From Goniomonas avonlea (lineage: Eukaryota; Cryptophyceae; Goniomonadida; Goniomonadaceae): a stretch of 12,542 nt of DNA. Made by a program: the position numbers and the translations under genes. Of the stretch, positions 1-7,386 are shown in pieces. Numbering within the stretch: position 1 is the first letter of the stretch; each line of letters opens with the position of its first letter. The notes under the pieces are model-generated. The model was not told the DNA's origin, searched no databases, and was given only the letters and a program-made list of their open reading frames with translations. The stretch covers positions 1-12,542 of the forward strand of contig QUTJ01031536.1 of the NCBI GenBank assembly GCA_003573635.1, read 5' to 3'.

Positions 1-135
1 CGCAGTGACCGCAGCACGAGTGGTGCCTGCCCATTGACCACCCGTTGTGACGCTAGTGCACGGTTGGTGAAGTATTGTGAGCTTGCTCGTAAATATGATC
101 TGATTTTTCTTGAAGTCTCTTACAAGTGGAACTGA
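1..135 (+). CDS. Possible C-terminal exon of an unidentified gene cut by the window edge
   Basis: Frame 1 is open from the first base to a TGA at 133-135, giving 44 residues that end in a mixed charged and aromatic stretch (LVKYCELARKYDLIFLEVSY, then KWN). That composition looks more like folded protein than the low-complexity translation of the repeats that follow. There is no start codon in view, and an exon could begin after the CAG at 3-5 or further upstream outside the window. I do not recognise a family. A short open frame at a window edge can arise by chance, so this is weak. Confidence 0.3.
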   Translation, partial: RSDRSTSGACPLTTRCDASARLVKYCELARKYDLIFLEVSYKWN

Positions 136-284
136 TCGTTCACCGCGAGCGGCTCACAACATTCACTGCGAATGGCGTGGATCCGCAGCCTTGTGGCGCT
201 GGTCAATCCCACAGTCTTGCACTCACTCCTTCATTTCTAAGGTGACTCAAGGCTTTCACTCGTGAACAGTCTTCCTCACGGAAT

Positions 285-540
285 GCTCACAGTCACAGTC
301 ACCCACATTGTCATACCCAGTGCAGCCACACACTCACTTCTCCCCTCACAATCCAGCCACAATCCTACACAGCAACCGACAGCCACACTCACACTCGCAG
401 GCATAGTTTACACTAGATACAGTCACACAGTCACACAGTCACAAGCTACAGGCAGTCACAGTTACAGGCAGAATGACAGGAAGTCAGTCACACAGACAGG
501 CAGTCACACACACCAGACTCATCTCACCAGACTCAGTCTT
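285..540. repeat. Degenerate CAGTCACA-type short tandem repeat
   Basis: Copies of CAGTCACA and variants (CAGTCACACA, CAGCCACA, GGCAGTCACA) recur irregularly, densest at 419-515. The strand is depleted in G across much of the tract. It looks like an old, decayed simple repeat. No coding role is supported. Confidence 0.75.
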
Positions 541-651
541 CCGCTCACCGGTCATGGCTGTGCGCATCTGATTCTCATGCGCTGCGTCACTCGACTCTCA
601 GGCCTACGGCAAAGATTCACATGTTGTCGGTTTATTTGATGACTGCGTACC

Positions 652-761
652 CACGAGGTCACTCTTCGACGGCCACATTGCGCGCACTTGGCGGTCTAAA
701 TCGTCACGAGGTCACTCTTCGACGGCCACGTTGTGCACGCGCACTTGGCAGTCTAAATCGT
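652..761. repeat. Two-copy tandem duplication, units of 53 and 57 nt
   Basis: Copy one (652-704) and copy two (705-761) both begin CACGAGGTCACTCTTCGACG and both end GTCTAAATCGT. They differ by a 4-nt insertion and a few substitutions. A short third partial copy (CACACGAG) follows. The duplication appears recent compared with its surroundings. Confidence 0.85.
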
Positions 762-813
762 CACACGAGAGGCGAGTGGTCGAGTAAGGAGAAACCACAA
801 GTGGCACATTGAA

Positions 814-944
814 AGGGGATAGAACAGGTCACCTCGAGTATCAATCTGAGTCTCAATCTGTGTCAAGCGGGTCCATCACGAGTAACCCCAAGGGGATAGA
901 ACCAGGGCGCCTCGAGTATCACTGGCAATTCGTGTCCAACGGGG
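814..944. repeat. Imperfect two-copy repeat, period about 77 nt
   Basis: AAGGGGATAGAAC followed by a CCTCGAGTATCA block occurs at about 814-845 and again at about 890-922. Each copy is followed by a related TGTC...GGG segment. The copies have diverged by substitutions and small indels. Confidence 0.7.
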
Positions 945-1065
945 ACCGAGAACGCGCGAGTCAAAGCCAAAACCACGCAGCTCCCGGCGTGAGAGTCATC
1001 GCGTGTTGCGCGATTCCGTAGACCAGCCCAGTGACGACTGGCCGCCGTGCGCCCCGCGCGGACTT

Positions 1066-1222
1066 GACCCGGACCAACGAGTGCGCCGGAACAACGAATG
1101 CACGTTGGTGCGGCGACCAGGCCAACGAGTGCACGTTGCCCCGGACCAACGAGTGCGACCAGGCCAACGAGTGCGTTGGTGAGGACCAACCAGTGTGACC
1201 AGGCCAACGAGTGCCCGTTGAC
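1066..1222. repeat. CCAACGAGTGC minisatellite
   Basis: The core CCAACGAGTGC recurs about six times, preceded by GGA or by GACCAGG, with variant cores such as ACAACGAATGC and CCAACCAGTGT. The unit length is roughly 15-18 nt. It lies about 140 nt beyond the stop codon of the RWD-RING gene, so it could be in that gene's 3' flank. Confidence 0.85.
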
Positions 1223-1361
1223 GCCATCGGTGTCAAGTCGTGGGTGTTGACGGGCGGGGTGGTTGGTGCGGCACCGGCAGCAGGCACATGAGATTATCCT
1301 GTCTCCAGGACGTGACGTCCCAGCCAAGACTGGCATCGTCTAGACCCTGTGTCGCTATGGT

Positions 1362-4300
1362 CTACGAAGGAGCAGGCCGTGGCGGGAGTCTTGAGTGTGT
1401 CTCCTCGTCCAGGCCTAGGAACTCGCAGACTTCGCCAATCTCACGCTTCCTCGCTTGGTCCATCGCCCAACGCTTTTCGAGGACCTGGGGCGACAATTAA
1501 GATTACATGAATCGACGTCAATGAGCAGCGACTGATGGAAAGGAGCATGACGCAGAAGGAGCATGACGCAGGTTTTCCCCAGCGGAACCTATCCGATTAG
1601 GGAAGCTTCGCACGGGTACCAACCCATCACCGCAGCACAACCGAAAGGGATGCTCAGAGCGTCAGGGCGAAGTACCTTGGGAGCAGGGTACCGCGGGTGG
1701 CACAGAGCTCGCCCACACTTGCCACATTTCTTATCCCACGGCGGGGTCGTGATTGCCCGATCCAGACATCTGCAAGCAACGGGTCAAAGCGTGACAAGGT
1801 GGACCGCCAGCATGGTTGGGATTATCTGATGTGTTGGCTGCGTGAAGTACTTGGTGACGTTGGTTGGTGAGGGTCGTTGGTGAAGGTGGTTCGTTGTGGG
1901 TGAAGGTGGTTGGTTGGTGAGGGTGGGTGGCGAAGGTGGCCGGTGAAGGTGGTGGGTTAGGCAAGGTGGCTGGTGAGAGTGGCTGGTGAGGGTGGTTGGT
2001 GAGAGTGGTTGGTGGGGTGGTTGGTGAGGGTGGTTGGTGAGAGTGGCTGGTGAGGGTGGTTGGTGGGGTGGTTGGTGAGGGTGGTTGGTGAGGGTGGCAA
2101 CTCCTGGCTGAGCGGAGTTTGAGGGCACAGACTGCAGCTGCAGCGGCCACGACTCGCAAAGAAGTCGCCGAGGTGCGTGCGTGCGTGACACATGTGTGTC
2201 TGTCACAAGTGTGAATGGGTGTGTGTGTGTGTGTCACGTGTGTGTGTGTGTGTGTGTCACATGTGTGTCTGTCACACGTGTGAGTGTGTGCGTCACGTGC
2301 GAGTGTGTGTGTGTCGGTGGTTGGTGAGGAGGTTAGTAGGTGGTTGGTTGGCGAGGGTGGACGGTTAGCCAAGGTGGCCGGTGAGGGTGGCTGGTGAGGT
2401 GGTTGGCTGGTGTAGGTTGGTGGGTGGAGTTGTCATGGTGCCCCGTCTTTCTCGGAGGGCGCACGCGGGGGTGCACAAGCTACTGCCACGGTGACCACTG
2501 ACGACGTGGACAACGGCTGTACATTGCCGTATGATTGCACCGGCGGGCACATGCCAGAGTAAAGGTCTCACCCCAGACTGAGATAGGCCTGATCACGCAC
2601 CGAGAATGAAGCCAGTGTCCGCACAGCAGCACATCCACGTGGGCCTTGCCCGCTGGCTCTGGAGGAAGGAGTGGCTGCGCACAGATCTGCGCACGACACT
2701 GTGTCGGATTCACCAGTGTTGGGTCGTTGCAATAGAGAGCGGTGTTGGCTCAGGAGTGTAGGATTAACTGTGCCTCCGTAATAGTTCTGGTGTAGGTTTG
2801 GTGTGTGTGTGTGTGTGCGCGCGCGCGAGTTCAATGTCTGTTTCTCGCCTCTCCTCCCCTCCTCCTCTCCTCCTCTCCGCCTTGTCTCCTAGCTTCAGCG
2901 GGTTCGTGGAAGTTGCACTTTGTGTCAATGGAGCATGTGCACGCACCATACACGGAGCTTGCGGTAAGGCTCGGATAAACTCCATGATCAAGAACTCGCA
3001 AGAAACGTACAGCGACGGCTGTCAAGGTGGTCAGCTGAAACCTTCCGTCATTTTTCTGAATGCACTTCGCTCGCGCGCACACCTCAAACTCAGAACATGC
3101 CAACTCGATGCCAAGCAGTCCACCATCCCTAAGTAAGTCACACAGTTGTAACTCCACACTCTCCACGCGCCGTTCATAGCGGCCCTGGACGTCTGCCTAC
3201 ACCATGAACCCCTTCCTCCACAGCAACCAGGCCCCTCCCTGTGCAACAGCACCCCTCTCTGCCACATAACACCCCTCAGTGTGCAACGACCCCTCTCTGT
3301 GCAACATGGCCTCTGTGTGCAACACCCTTCTCTGTGCAACACTCCTCTCTGCAGCCCCTGTAATGCGTTTCTGTCACACACCACCAGGAGAAGTACCCAG
3401 CAGACCACGTGCTTCAGGGGGCAATCACACCCCTCTCTCCACCCCTCTCTGTGTGCAACAACACGCCTCTGTGCAACCCCATTAAGAATTTTGTCCACCT
3501 GCGGTTCTCTGCCCAAGGCCAGAGCAGCGGCTGCATACTTGGCTTTCAGCGCCGCGTCCCTTGCCGCGTCTGAGGCCCCCTCTTGTTTGTCCAACCGCAC
3601 CTGCAGCAGGCGCACTCAGCGACGACCATGTCGCCGGACAGGGGATAAATTTCACAAGAAATACGAGTTGCAACCCCGTGAACGCAAGAAATGATGCTGC
3701 AGTATTACCTTTAGTCTACGCGAGTCTTTACTAGCCCCCTCCCGCTTTAGATCCATGGCAACCTGCAGTTTCGGTGAATGGCATTCGGAACAGGTGCTTT
3801 GACCAGCTTGGGATAGCACGTGAAATCAAACAAGGCGAGCAGCACACCTTCAAATATTTTTGGTCGTGCTTCTGCGCAAGAAGGTTGTCCGTTGTTACCA
3901 AGGCGTGGACGTCAATTTTCTTGGCGCATTCCGCTGCAGCCTCTGCGGCTGCCAACTCTGGAGTGAACCCGGCCACAGCACGTCGAACTTTGTCTTTGGC
4001 ATGATCGAAAAACATTTGTACAAGGTTGACTGTGGATGGTGAGGGAAAATCGCAATAAAGGCGGTCGTACCACTGAAGTTTGTGTCAATCAGCTCCAACT
4101 CCACCCCTTCCGCAGGGTAATCGTCCGGGACATGGCCAACAAACTCACAAAAGTAGGCATCTTGGACAAGTCGAAAAGATACTGTCCCCTTACTCTCAGC
4201 CAGTTTCATCGAATCGGTCTTCCCAACGAGTTGTTTGAGTCGTCGAATCTCCTCCCAGCAAGATAATAGTTTTTTGCTCTCCACTAACTGCTTCACAAAA

Positions 4301-4599
4301 TTGAACATGAACAACAGATGTGGAGAACCAATCCGTTCCTCAGACTTCGCTGCTACAGCTCTTTCAAGCTGTTCAACCAGTGCTGCTGGTAACGTTGTGC
4401 TTCTTAGTTCCATCGCAAGTGCGGTCATAGGATAGCCCGGGGGAAAAAAGGCTTGTAACGTCAGGGCACGTACATCGCTTGCTCGAAACTTCATCTGAAC
4501 AATATCCGGAGTACAGGCGCCAAGGCACTCTTTGTCTGCTGTTTCCCGAAGCATTTGCAAATCTTCCTGGATGGCAGCATCCCGCTCCAGCGAGCCCAT
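1362..4599 (-). CDS. Double-RWD, RING-H2 protein; probable E3 ubiquitin ligase
   Basis: Nine exons: 4599-4071, 4029-3848, 3762-3709, 3600-3478, 3184-3083, 3018-2947, 2686-2601, 1769-1676, 1484-1362. All phases agree, giving 454 residues. Two RWD-like modules occupy about residues 5-90 (PPGYPMTALAMEL) and 100-176 (PDDYPAEGVELEL). An Ala/Lys-rich helical linker covers about 177-330. A RING-H2 finger follows: C353, C356, C376, H378, H381, C384, C398, C401. The C terminus holds WAMDQARKREIGEVCEFLGL. RWD plus RING occurs in E3 ligases such as RNF14, RNF25 and FANCL, so transfer of ubiquitin from an E2 is the likely role; this is inference from family. The start is the ATG at 4599 (A at -3, G at +4); the frame stays open 20 codons further upstream without an ATG. 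The donor at 3477 (GTTGCA) is weak, and a cut at GTGGAC 16 nt further upstream (donor at 3493) is possible. Introns 4, 6 and 7 carry simple repeats. Confidence 0.78.
1540..1571. repeat. Perfect 16-nt tandem duplication
   Basis: AAGGAGCATGACGCAG occurs twice back to back with no mismatch. It lies inside intron 8 (1675-1485) of the RWD-RING gene. Confidence 0.9.
1857..2098. repeat. GGTTGGTGAGGGT minisatellite inside intron 7
   Basis: Units of about 13 nt (GGTTGGTGAGGGT, GGCTGGTGAGAGT, GGTTGGTGGGGT) run with few interruptions, and a longer higher-order block recurs at about 1977-2035 and 2037-2095. The plus strand is G-rich and nearly C-free. It lies inside intron 7 (2600-1770) of the minus-strand RWD-RING gene, so the pre-mRNA carries the C-rich complement. 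Confidence 0.92.
2172..2315. repeat. TG dinucleotide tract with CACGTG/CACATG interruptions, intron 7
   Basis: Alternating TG runs are broken by TCACGTG, TCACATG and TGTCACA elements. The tract is flanked on both sides by the same GGTTGGTGAGG minisatellite, so it may have expanded within it. It is intronic to the RWD-RING gene. Confidence 0.92.
2316..2432. repeat. Second block of the GGTTGGTGAGG minisatellite, intron 7
   Basis: These are more diverged copies of the unit seen at 1857-2098 (GGTTGGTGAGG, GGTTGGCGAGGGT, GGCTGGTGAGG). A unique segment of about 165 nt (2433-2600) separates this block from the 5' splice site of intron 7. Confidence 0.85.
2801..2828. repeat. GT-GC alternating purine-pyrimidine tract, intron 6
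   Basis: A GT run passes directly into a GC run, 28 nt of strict purine-pyrimidine alternation. Such tracts are known to favour Z-DNA. It lies inside intron 6 (2946-2687) of the RWD-RING gene. Confidence 0.9.
2848..2878. repeat. Pure polypyrimidine CCTCTCC tract, intron 6
   Basis: Thirty-one consecutive pyrimidines on the plus strand, close to mirror symmetric. The intron sense strand is therefore GGAGAGG-rich. It is 20 nt from the GT-GC tract, so intron 6 carries two unusual-structure tracts side by side. Confidence 0.85.
3231..3477. repeat. CCCCTCTCTGTGCAACA minisatellite filling intron 4
   Basis: Units of about 17-20 nt (ACCCCTCTCTGTGCAACA and variants) form blocks at about 3231-3358 and 3430-3477, separated by a less repetitive segment. 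The array takes up most of intron 4 (3477-3185) and touches its 5' splice site. The proposed donor at 3477 lies within the last repeat unit, which may explain its poor match to consensus. Confidence 0.88.
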
Positions 4600-4819
4600 C
4601 CTTGGGTCGAGCTCGGCCAACGTGTACGAGTATTGGGTATCGAGGAAGGCACTATCTCCGTTGCATCAGCGCCGATTCGACTGCCTGTGTTTGTGTTCTG
4701 TGTGTGTTCTGTGTGTCTCTGTGGAGGGAGAGAGAGAGAGCGAGAATGCAAGCGAGAGAGAGAGGAGAATTCAAGCGAGAGAGTGAGAGAGAGCGAGTTT
4801 ATTCAAGCATCCTGGAATT

Positions 4820-4865
<46 letters not shown>

Positions 4866-5268
4866 CAAGCCATTCAGGAGAGAGAGAGGGGGGGAGGGAG
4901 GATTCAAGCCATTCAGGAACAGAGAGAGAGAGAGAGTTTGTTCAAGCTTCCTGGAAACCGCTGATCGTGAGGTGTGGTCTATTTAGGTGCGCTAGCTAGG
5001 AATATGGAAATGGACAGGAACGGACAAGGAGTACAATAACGAGATTATATTGCACGGGGCACTGTCTGGTAAACGACCCACGGCCAACGCACCGCGGACT
5101 TCACATCAACGTGGTCCCAGTCAACTCGTGTCATTTGGCGAGACAGCCAACAAGGAAGACTCTGTACAAGGACGGTCGTCCCAGCGAGAACAACCTGAAA
5201 AAGGAGCAGGTGGGTCGTTGGCTTCTGGCCAGAAGGAAACGGCTGCCAAGCGCCCAACAGGGCGAGGA
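4600..5268. other. Intergenic region between two minus-strand genes
   Basis: This 669-nt gap carries the promoter side of the RWD-RING gene and the 3' flank of the light chain gene. A GA-rich repeat occupies 4723-4947. From 4948 to 5268 I see no gene, and no TTTATT (AATAAA on the minus strand) that would mark the light chain polyadenylation site. Plus-strand frames here are short or are the complement of the neighbouring gene. Confidence 0.7.
4723..4947. repeat. Composite repeat: GA tracts alternating with a TTCAAGC motif
   Basis: GA runs, the purest spanning 4821-4861, are separated by a second element starting TCAAGC at 4771, 4803, 4865, 4904 and 4940. The later copies continue as CATCCTGGAA or CCATTCAGGA. 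The array begins about 125 nt upstream of the proposed start codon of the RWD-RING gene. On that gene's strand it reads as CT repeats, so it sits in the promoter or 5' UTR. Confidence 0.9.
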
Positions 5269-7120
5269 TCAGTGATGGTCGAGCAGGACAGCGTCGGAGG
5301 AGGCCACAGAGAGCGTGTCGTCCGCACGAGACGTGGCGGATTTGGCGTCATCTGCCGTCACCACGATCCCATCGCCGCCAAACTCCGAGCCACCATGGTC
5401 GCTACCGTGGTCAATGTGAATGACACTGCCACCAAACTCCGAACCTGCGTGATCCGTTCCATCGTCGGCTCCATCTGTTCCATTGTCGCCGTGCTCGGCA
5501 ACTGCCGACTCGCCACACTCGCCTCCGGCGCCCAGTTCTTCAATTGGGCTCTCAGCGTGTGCCTCCTGCTCGGCCGTGCCACTTATCTGCTCCACAGCGT
5601 CCTCGGAGTGGTCGCCAGGGCTAGCACTGGCCTGCTGTTCCCTCACCTCCTGTTCGCTCGAGTGCTCGTGATGCTCAACAAAATCGAAATCATTGCTGGG
5701 TGGGCTGCCAGGGGCAGCAACTTTGCTGGGCGTTCCATTGGGGCTCTGGGTGCCAGCGCTGCCGAAACACCAATCGTCTCCTGAGATGGCCAGCACTCCT
5801 GCTTGGCTTGGACTGGCCTCCGGGACGTGTTGGGGGGAGTGGTGTTGGGAGTGTTGAGGGGAGTGATCGGCGGAGGGGGGGGAGAGTTCGGAGTGCTCGG
5901 AGGGCTGCAGTTCATAGGGTTCTTTCTCAGGGGAGTGTTGCTCGAGGCGTTCTTCAGTGATGTGGGCTTCGGGGTGCTCGAGGCAGTGTGGTTCAGGGGT
6001 GTGCTCGTCGGTGTGAGTTGGGGCAACCGGGGCCGAACCGACACCGTCCATGACAAGGGTCCCTCCGGAGAGAACGTCTGTGGCTGCCCCGTCATCGGTG
6101 CTGGAGGGCGGATCAGCGAAGCTTGTTTCCTCGGGGATTGAGTGAGCCACATCTTGCACCTCGAGCAGCGAGTCTGAGAGTGCAGACGATTCCGCTAGGT
6201 GCTCGGGTGCGACTGCATTCAATTCGTCAGTCCTGTCGATGGTGCTAATCGGCCACTGCTCGTTTGACGAGGTGGGGGTTTTCCCAGTCGAAAAGTCGGC
6301 TAGCGCCTCGGACTCGGATTGTCCAGCGCCCGACTCGTTGCTCGTTGTTGCGGCCTGGCCAAACTCGCACATCGGACCGACTGGTTTGGGCTGCCTCTTC
6401 GAATCAGTGGACTCTCGTTTTTTGTTCAGAACACGATTCTCATCGGTAAAGGTTTCGTCCTGCTGGCAGTGTCAGGGCGATGCACAGGCGCTGAACGATT
6501 TCACCTTCTGCCGGCGAGTCGTCTGTGATTGTGTGATTCCACGTCGTTCGGCGGAAGCACGAGCTCTCTGCTGCAGTAGTACGTCTGCAACTGTCCCAGC
6601 TCGCATTCTCACAGGGGGGTGAGATTTTAGAGTGAGTAGAACTTCACGAAGGCGACTTCTGTCCTTTCCTCCATGACTGTCCTTGAAAGTGAAATCGCAC
6701 AGATCGCATGCTTGAGTCCCTGAATAGCGAGCTCAACACCGGCGCCACATGAAAACGAAACATACATGTGGCATCATCCACCCTGGAGTTTTCAAGCATG
6801 ATTTCTTTTTGGAGAGTTCTGTTTGGGCTCAGCATCGCATCTCAACACATCTCGAACACGCACCGGTTATTCGTTCGACGCAGCTCCAGCGCTCTCAGAT
6901 GTTCACCGAGCATAGTGGATGTACACAAAGCAGCCTCCTGGAAAGCAAAGATCAACAAATATTCCACGAGAGAAGATAGCCCGGGACTCACCTGTCGTGC
7001 AGCTTCCAAGTTTCTTAGCGAGGTGGCTGCTTTGTCAGCAAGCCGTTGCTCGTGCTGCCTTCTCCAGAGAGTGAGCGGGTCTTCGACGTTCTCAGACTCC
7101 GCGAGACAGGCCAAGTCCAT
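5269..7120 (-). CDS. Clathrin light chain with a long acidic C-terminal tail
   Basis: Exons: 7120-6992, 6937-6864, 6818-6766, 6719-6505, 6462-5269, giving 554 residues. Residues 14-122 match the heavy-chain-binding part and C terminus of clathrin light chains: PLTLWRRQHEQRL, a helical stretch to TNNR (65-68), then W86, LCDF (92-95), KD-SRLREVLLTLK (104-117). Light chains bind clathrin heavy-chain legs and tune coat assembly. The family's acidic N terminus is missing: only about 13 residues precede the core, and no upstream exon with it was found. Instead, residues about 158-554 form an acidic, His/Ser/Pro-rich disordered tail. Joining it depends on the 42-nt intron 6504-6463, which removes the only in-frame stop (TGA, 6474-6472); both sides are otherwise open. 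If that intron is not spliced, the light chain ends at 6472 with about 167 residues and the tail could be a separate intronless gene starting at 6372. Confidence 0.8.
5374..5454. repeat. 27-nt repeat pair coding for D-H-x-G-S-E-F-G-G
   Basis: Two related 27-nt segments (5374-5400 and 5428-5454) encode a repeated D-H-x-G-S-E-F-G-G unit near the C terminus of the acidic tail. The phase is kept and the changes between copies are mostly conservative, which is consistent with the tail being translated. Confidence 0.75.
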
Positions 7121-7198
7121 GTAATCCTGCCCAGGCCAACACCCACAACTGCACTGCAGGTTGGTGAAGACCTCAGCTGGCAGCAGGTTTGGATTTGA

Positions 7199-7236
7199 CG
7201 CCGACGTGTTTTTTCGCCCATCTAGATAAGTCGGCG
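7199..7236. promoter_or_regulatory. 7-bp inverted repeat in the divergent promoter
   Basis: CGCCGAC at 7199-7205 is mirrored as GTCGGCG at 7230-7236, with a 24-nt spacer that includes the palindrome TCTAGA. It lies between the light chain gene and the RING-TPR gene, which point away from each other, so a shared control site is possible. The evidence is symmetry alone. Confidence 0.35.
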
Positions 7237-7246
7237 CTAAATTGAA

Positions 7247-7253
7247 TATAAAA
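7247..7253 (+). promoter_or_regulatory. TATA-box candidate for the RING-TPR gene
   Basis: TATAAAA in an AT-rich pocket (7238-7265) upstream of the plus-strand gene. If transcription began the usual 25-35 nt downstream (about 7275-7285), the in-frame ATG at 7270 would fall outside the mRNA and the ATG at 7387 would be the first in-frame start. Confidence 0.5.
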
Positions 7254-7386
7254 TGATAGTTAGTAGATAATGGATTGGGGGTTCGAGATGTTCCGGTTGT
7301 CGTTTTGGATCAGCGCTTTGGATCATTGCCTGAGTGTTCAAAGTGACCGAAGGCAGCACAGCACAGGGACACAGAACACAGCGCAC

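Larger units (their letters stand above)
136..1361. other. Repeat-rich intergenic stretch
   Basis: No supportable gene. The reading frames here are short and translate into compositionally biased peptides dictated by the tandem repeats. The stretch lies between the possible gene end at 135 and the stop codon of the RWD-RING gene at 1362. Four repeat families are listed separately. Confidence 0.7.

Noticed and set aside
262-639. 125-residue plus-strand frame over the CAGTCACA repeats
   Set aside because: Its composition simply follows the repeat; there is no protein-like pattern.
1066-1222. CRISPR-like array
   Set aside because: The repeats are short, variable and lack regular unique spacers, and the window is clearly eukaryotic.
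1731-2372. Long minus-strand frames rich in Pro, His, Thr and Asn (1731-2372 and 1784-2206)
   Set aside because: They are the translation of the GGTTGGTGAGG minisatellite and TG tract inside intron 7. The genuine exon 1769-1676 overlaps in a different frame.
2480-2600. Read-through of the RING exon to a stop at 2480
   Set aside because: It gives C-x3-C instead of the final C-x2-C pair. Splicing at the GTGCGT donor to 1769 gives a perfect RING-H2 and a conserved-looking C terminus.
3018-3034. Acceptor at 3034 (frame beginning LTTLTAVA) after the exon ending at 3083
   Set aside because: It cannot be connected in phase to the exon ending C-M before the RING. The acceptor before 3018 keeps phase and leads directly into the C-M-I-C motif.
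4479-4986. Arg/Glu-rich plus-strand frames over the GA repeat
   Set aside because: The R-E-R-E composition is produced by the GA tract, and part of the frame is antisense to the RWD-RING first exon.
5050-5784. 244-residue plus-strand frame opposite the acidic tail, and other plus-strand frames at 5483-6141
   Set aside because: They are antisense shadows of the codon-biased acidic reading frame, with no domain or motif of their own.
7270-7386. Start of the RING-TPR protein at 7270
   Set aside because: The ATG is too close to the TATA candidate and the added 39 residues show no domain. It was kept as an alternative only.
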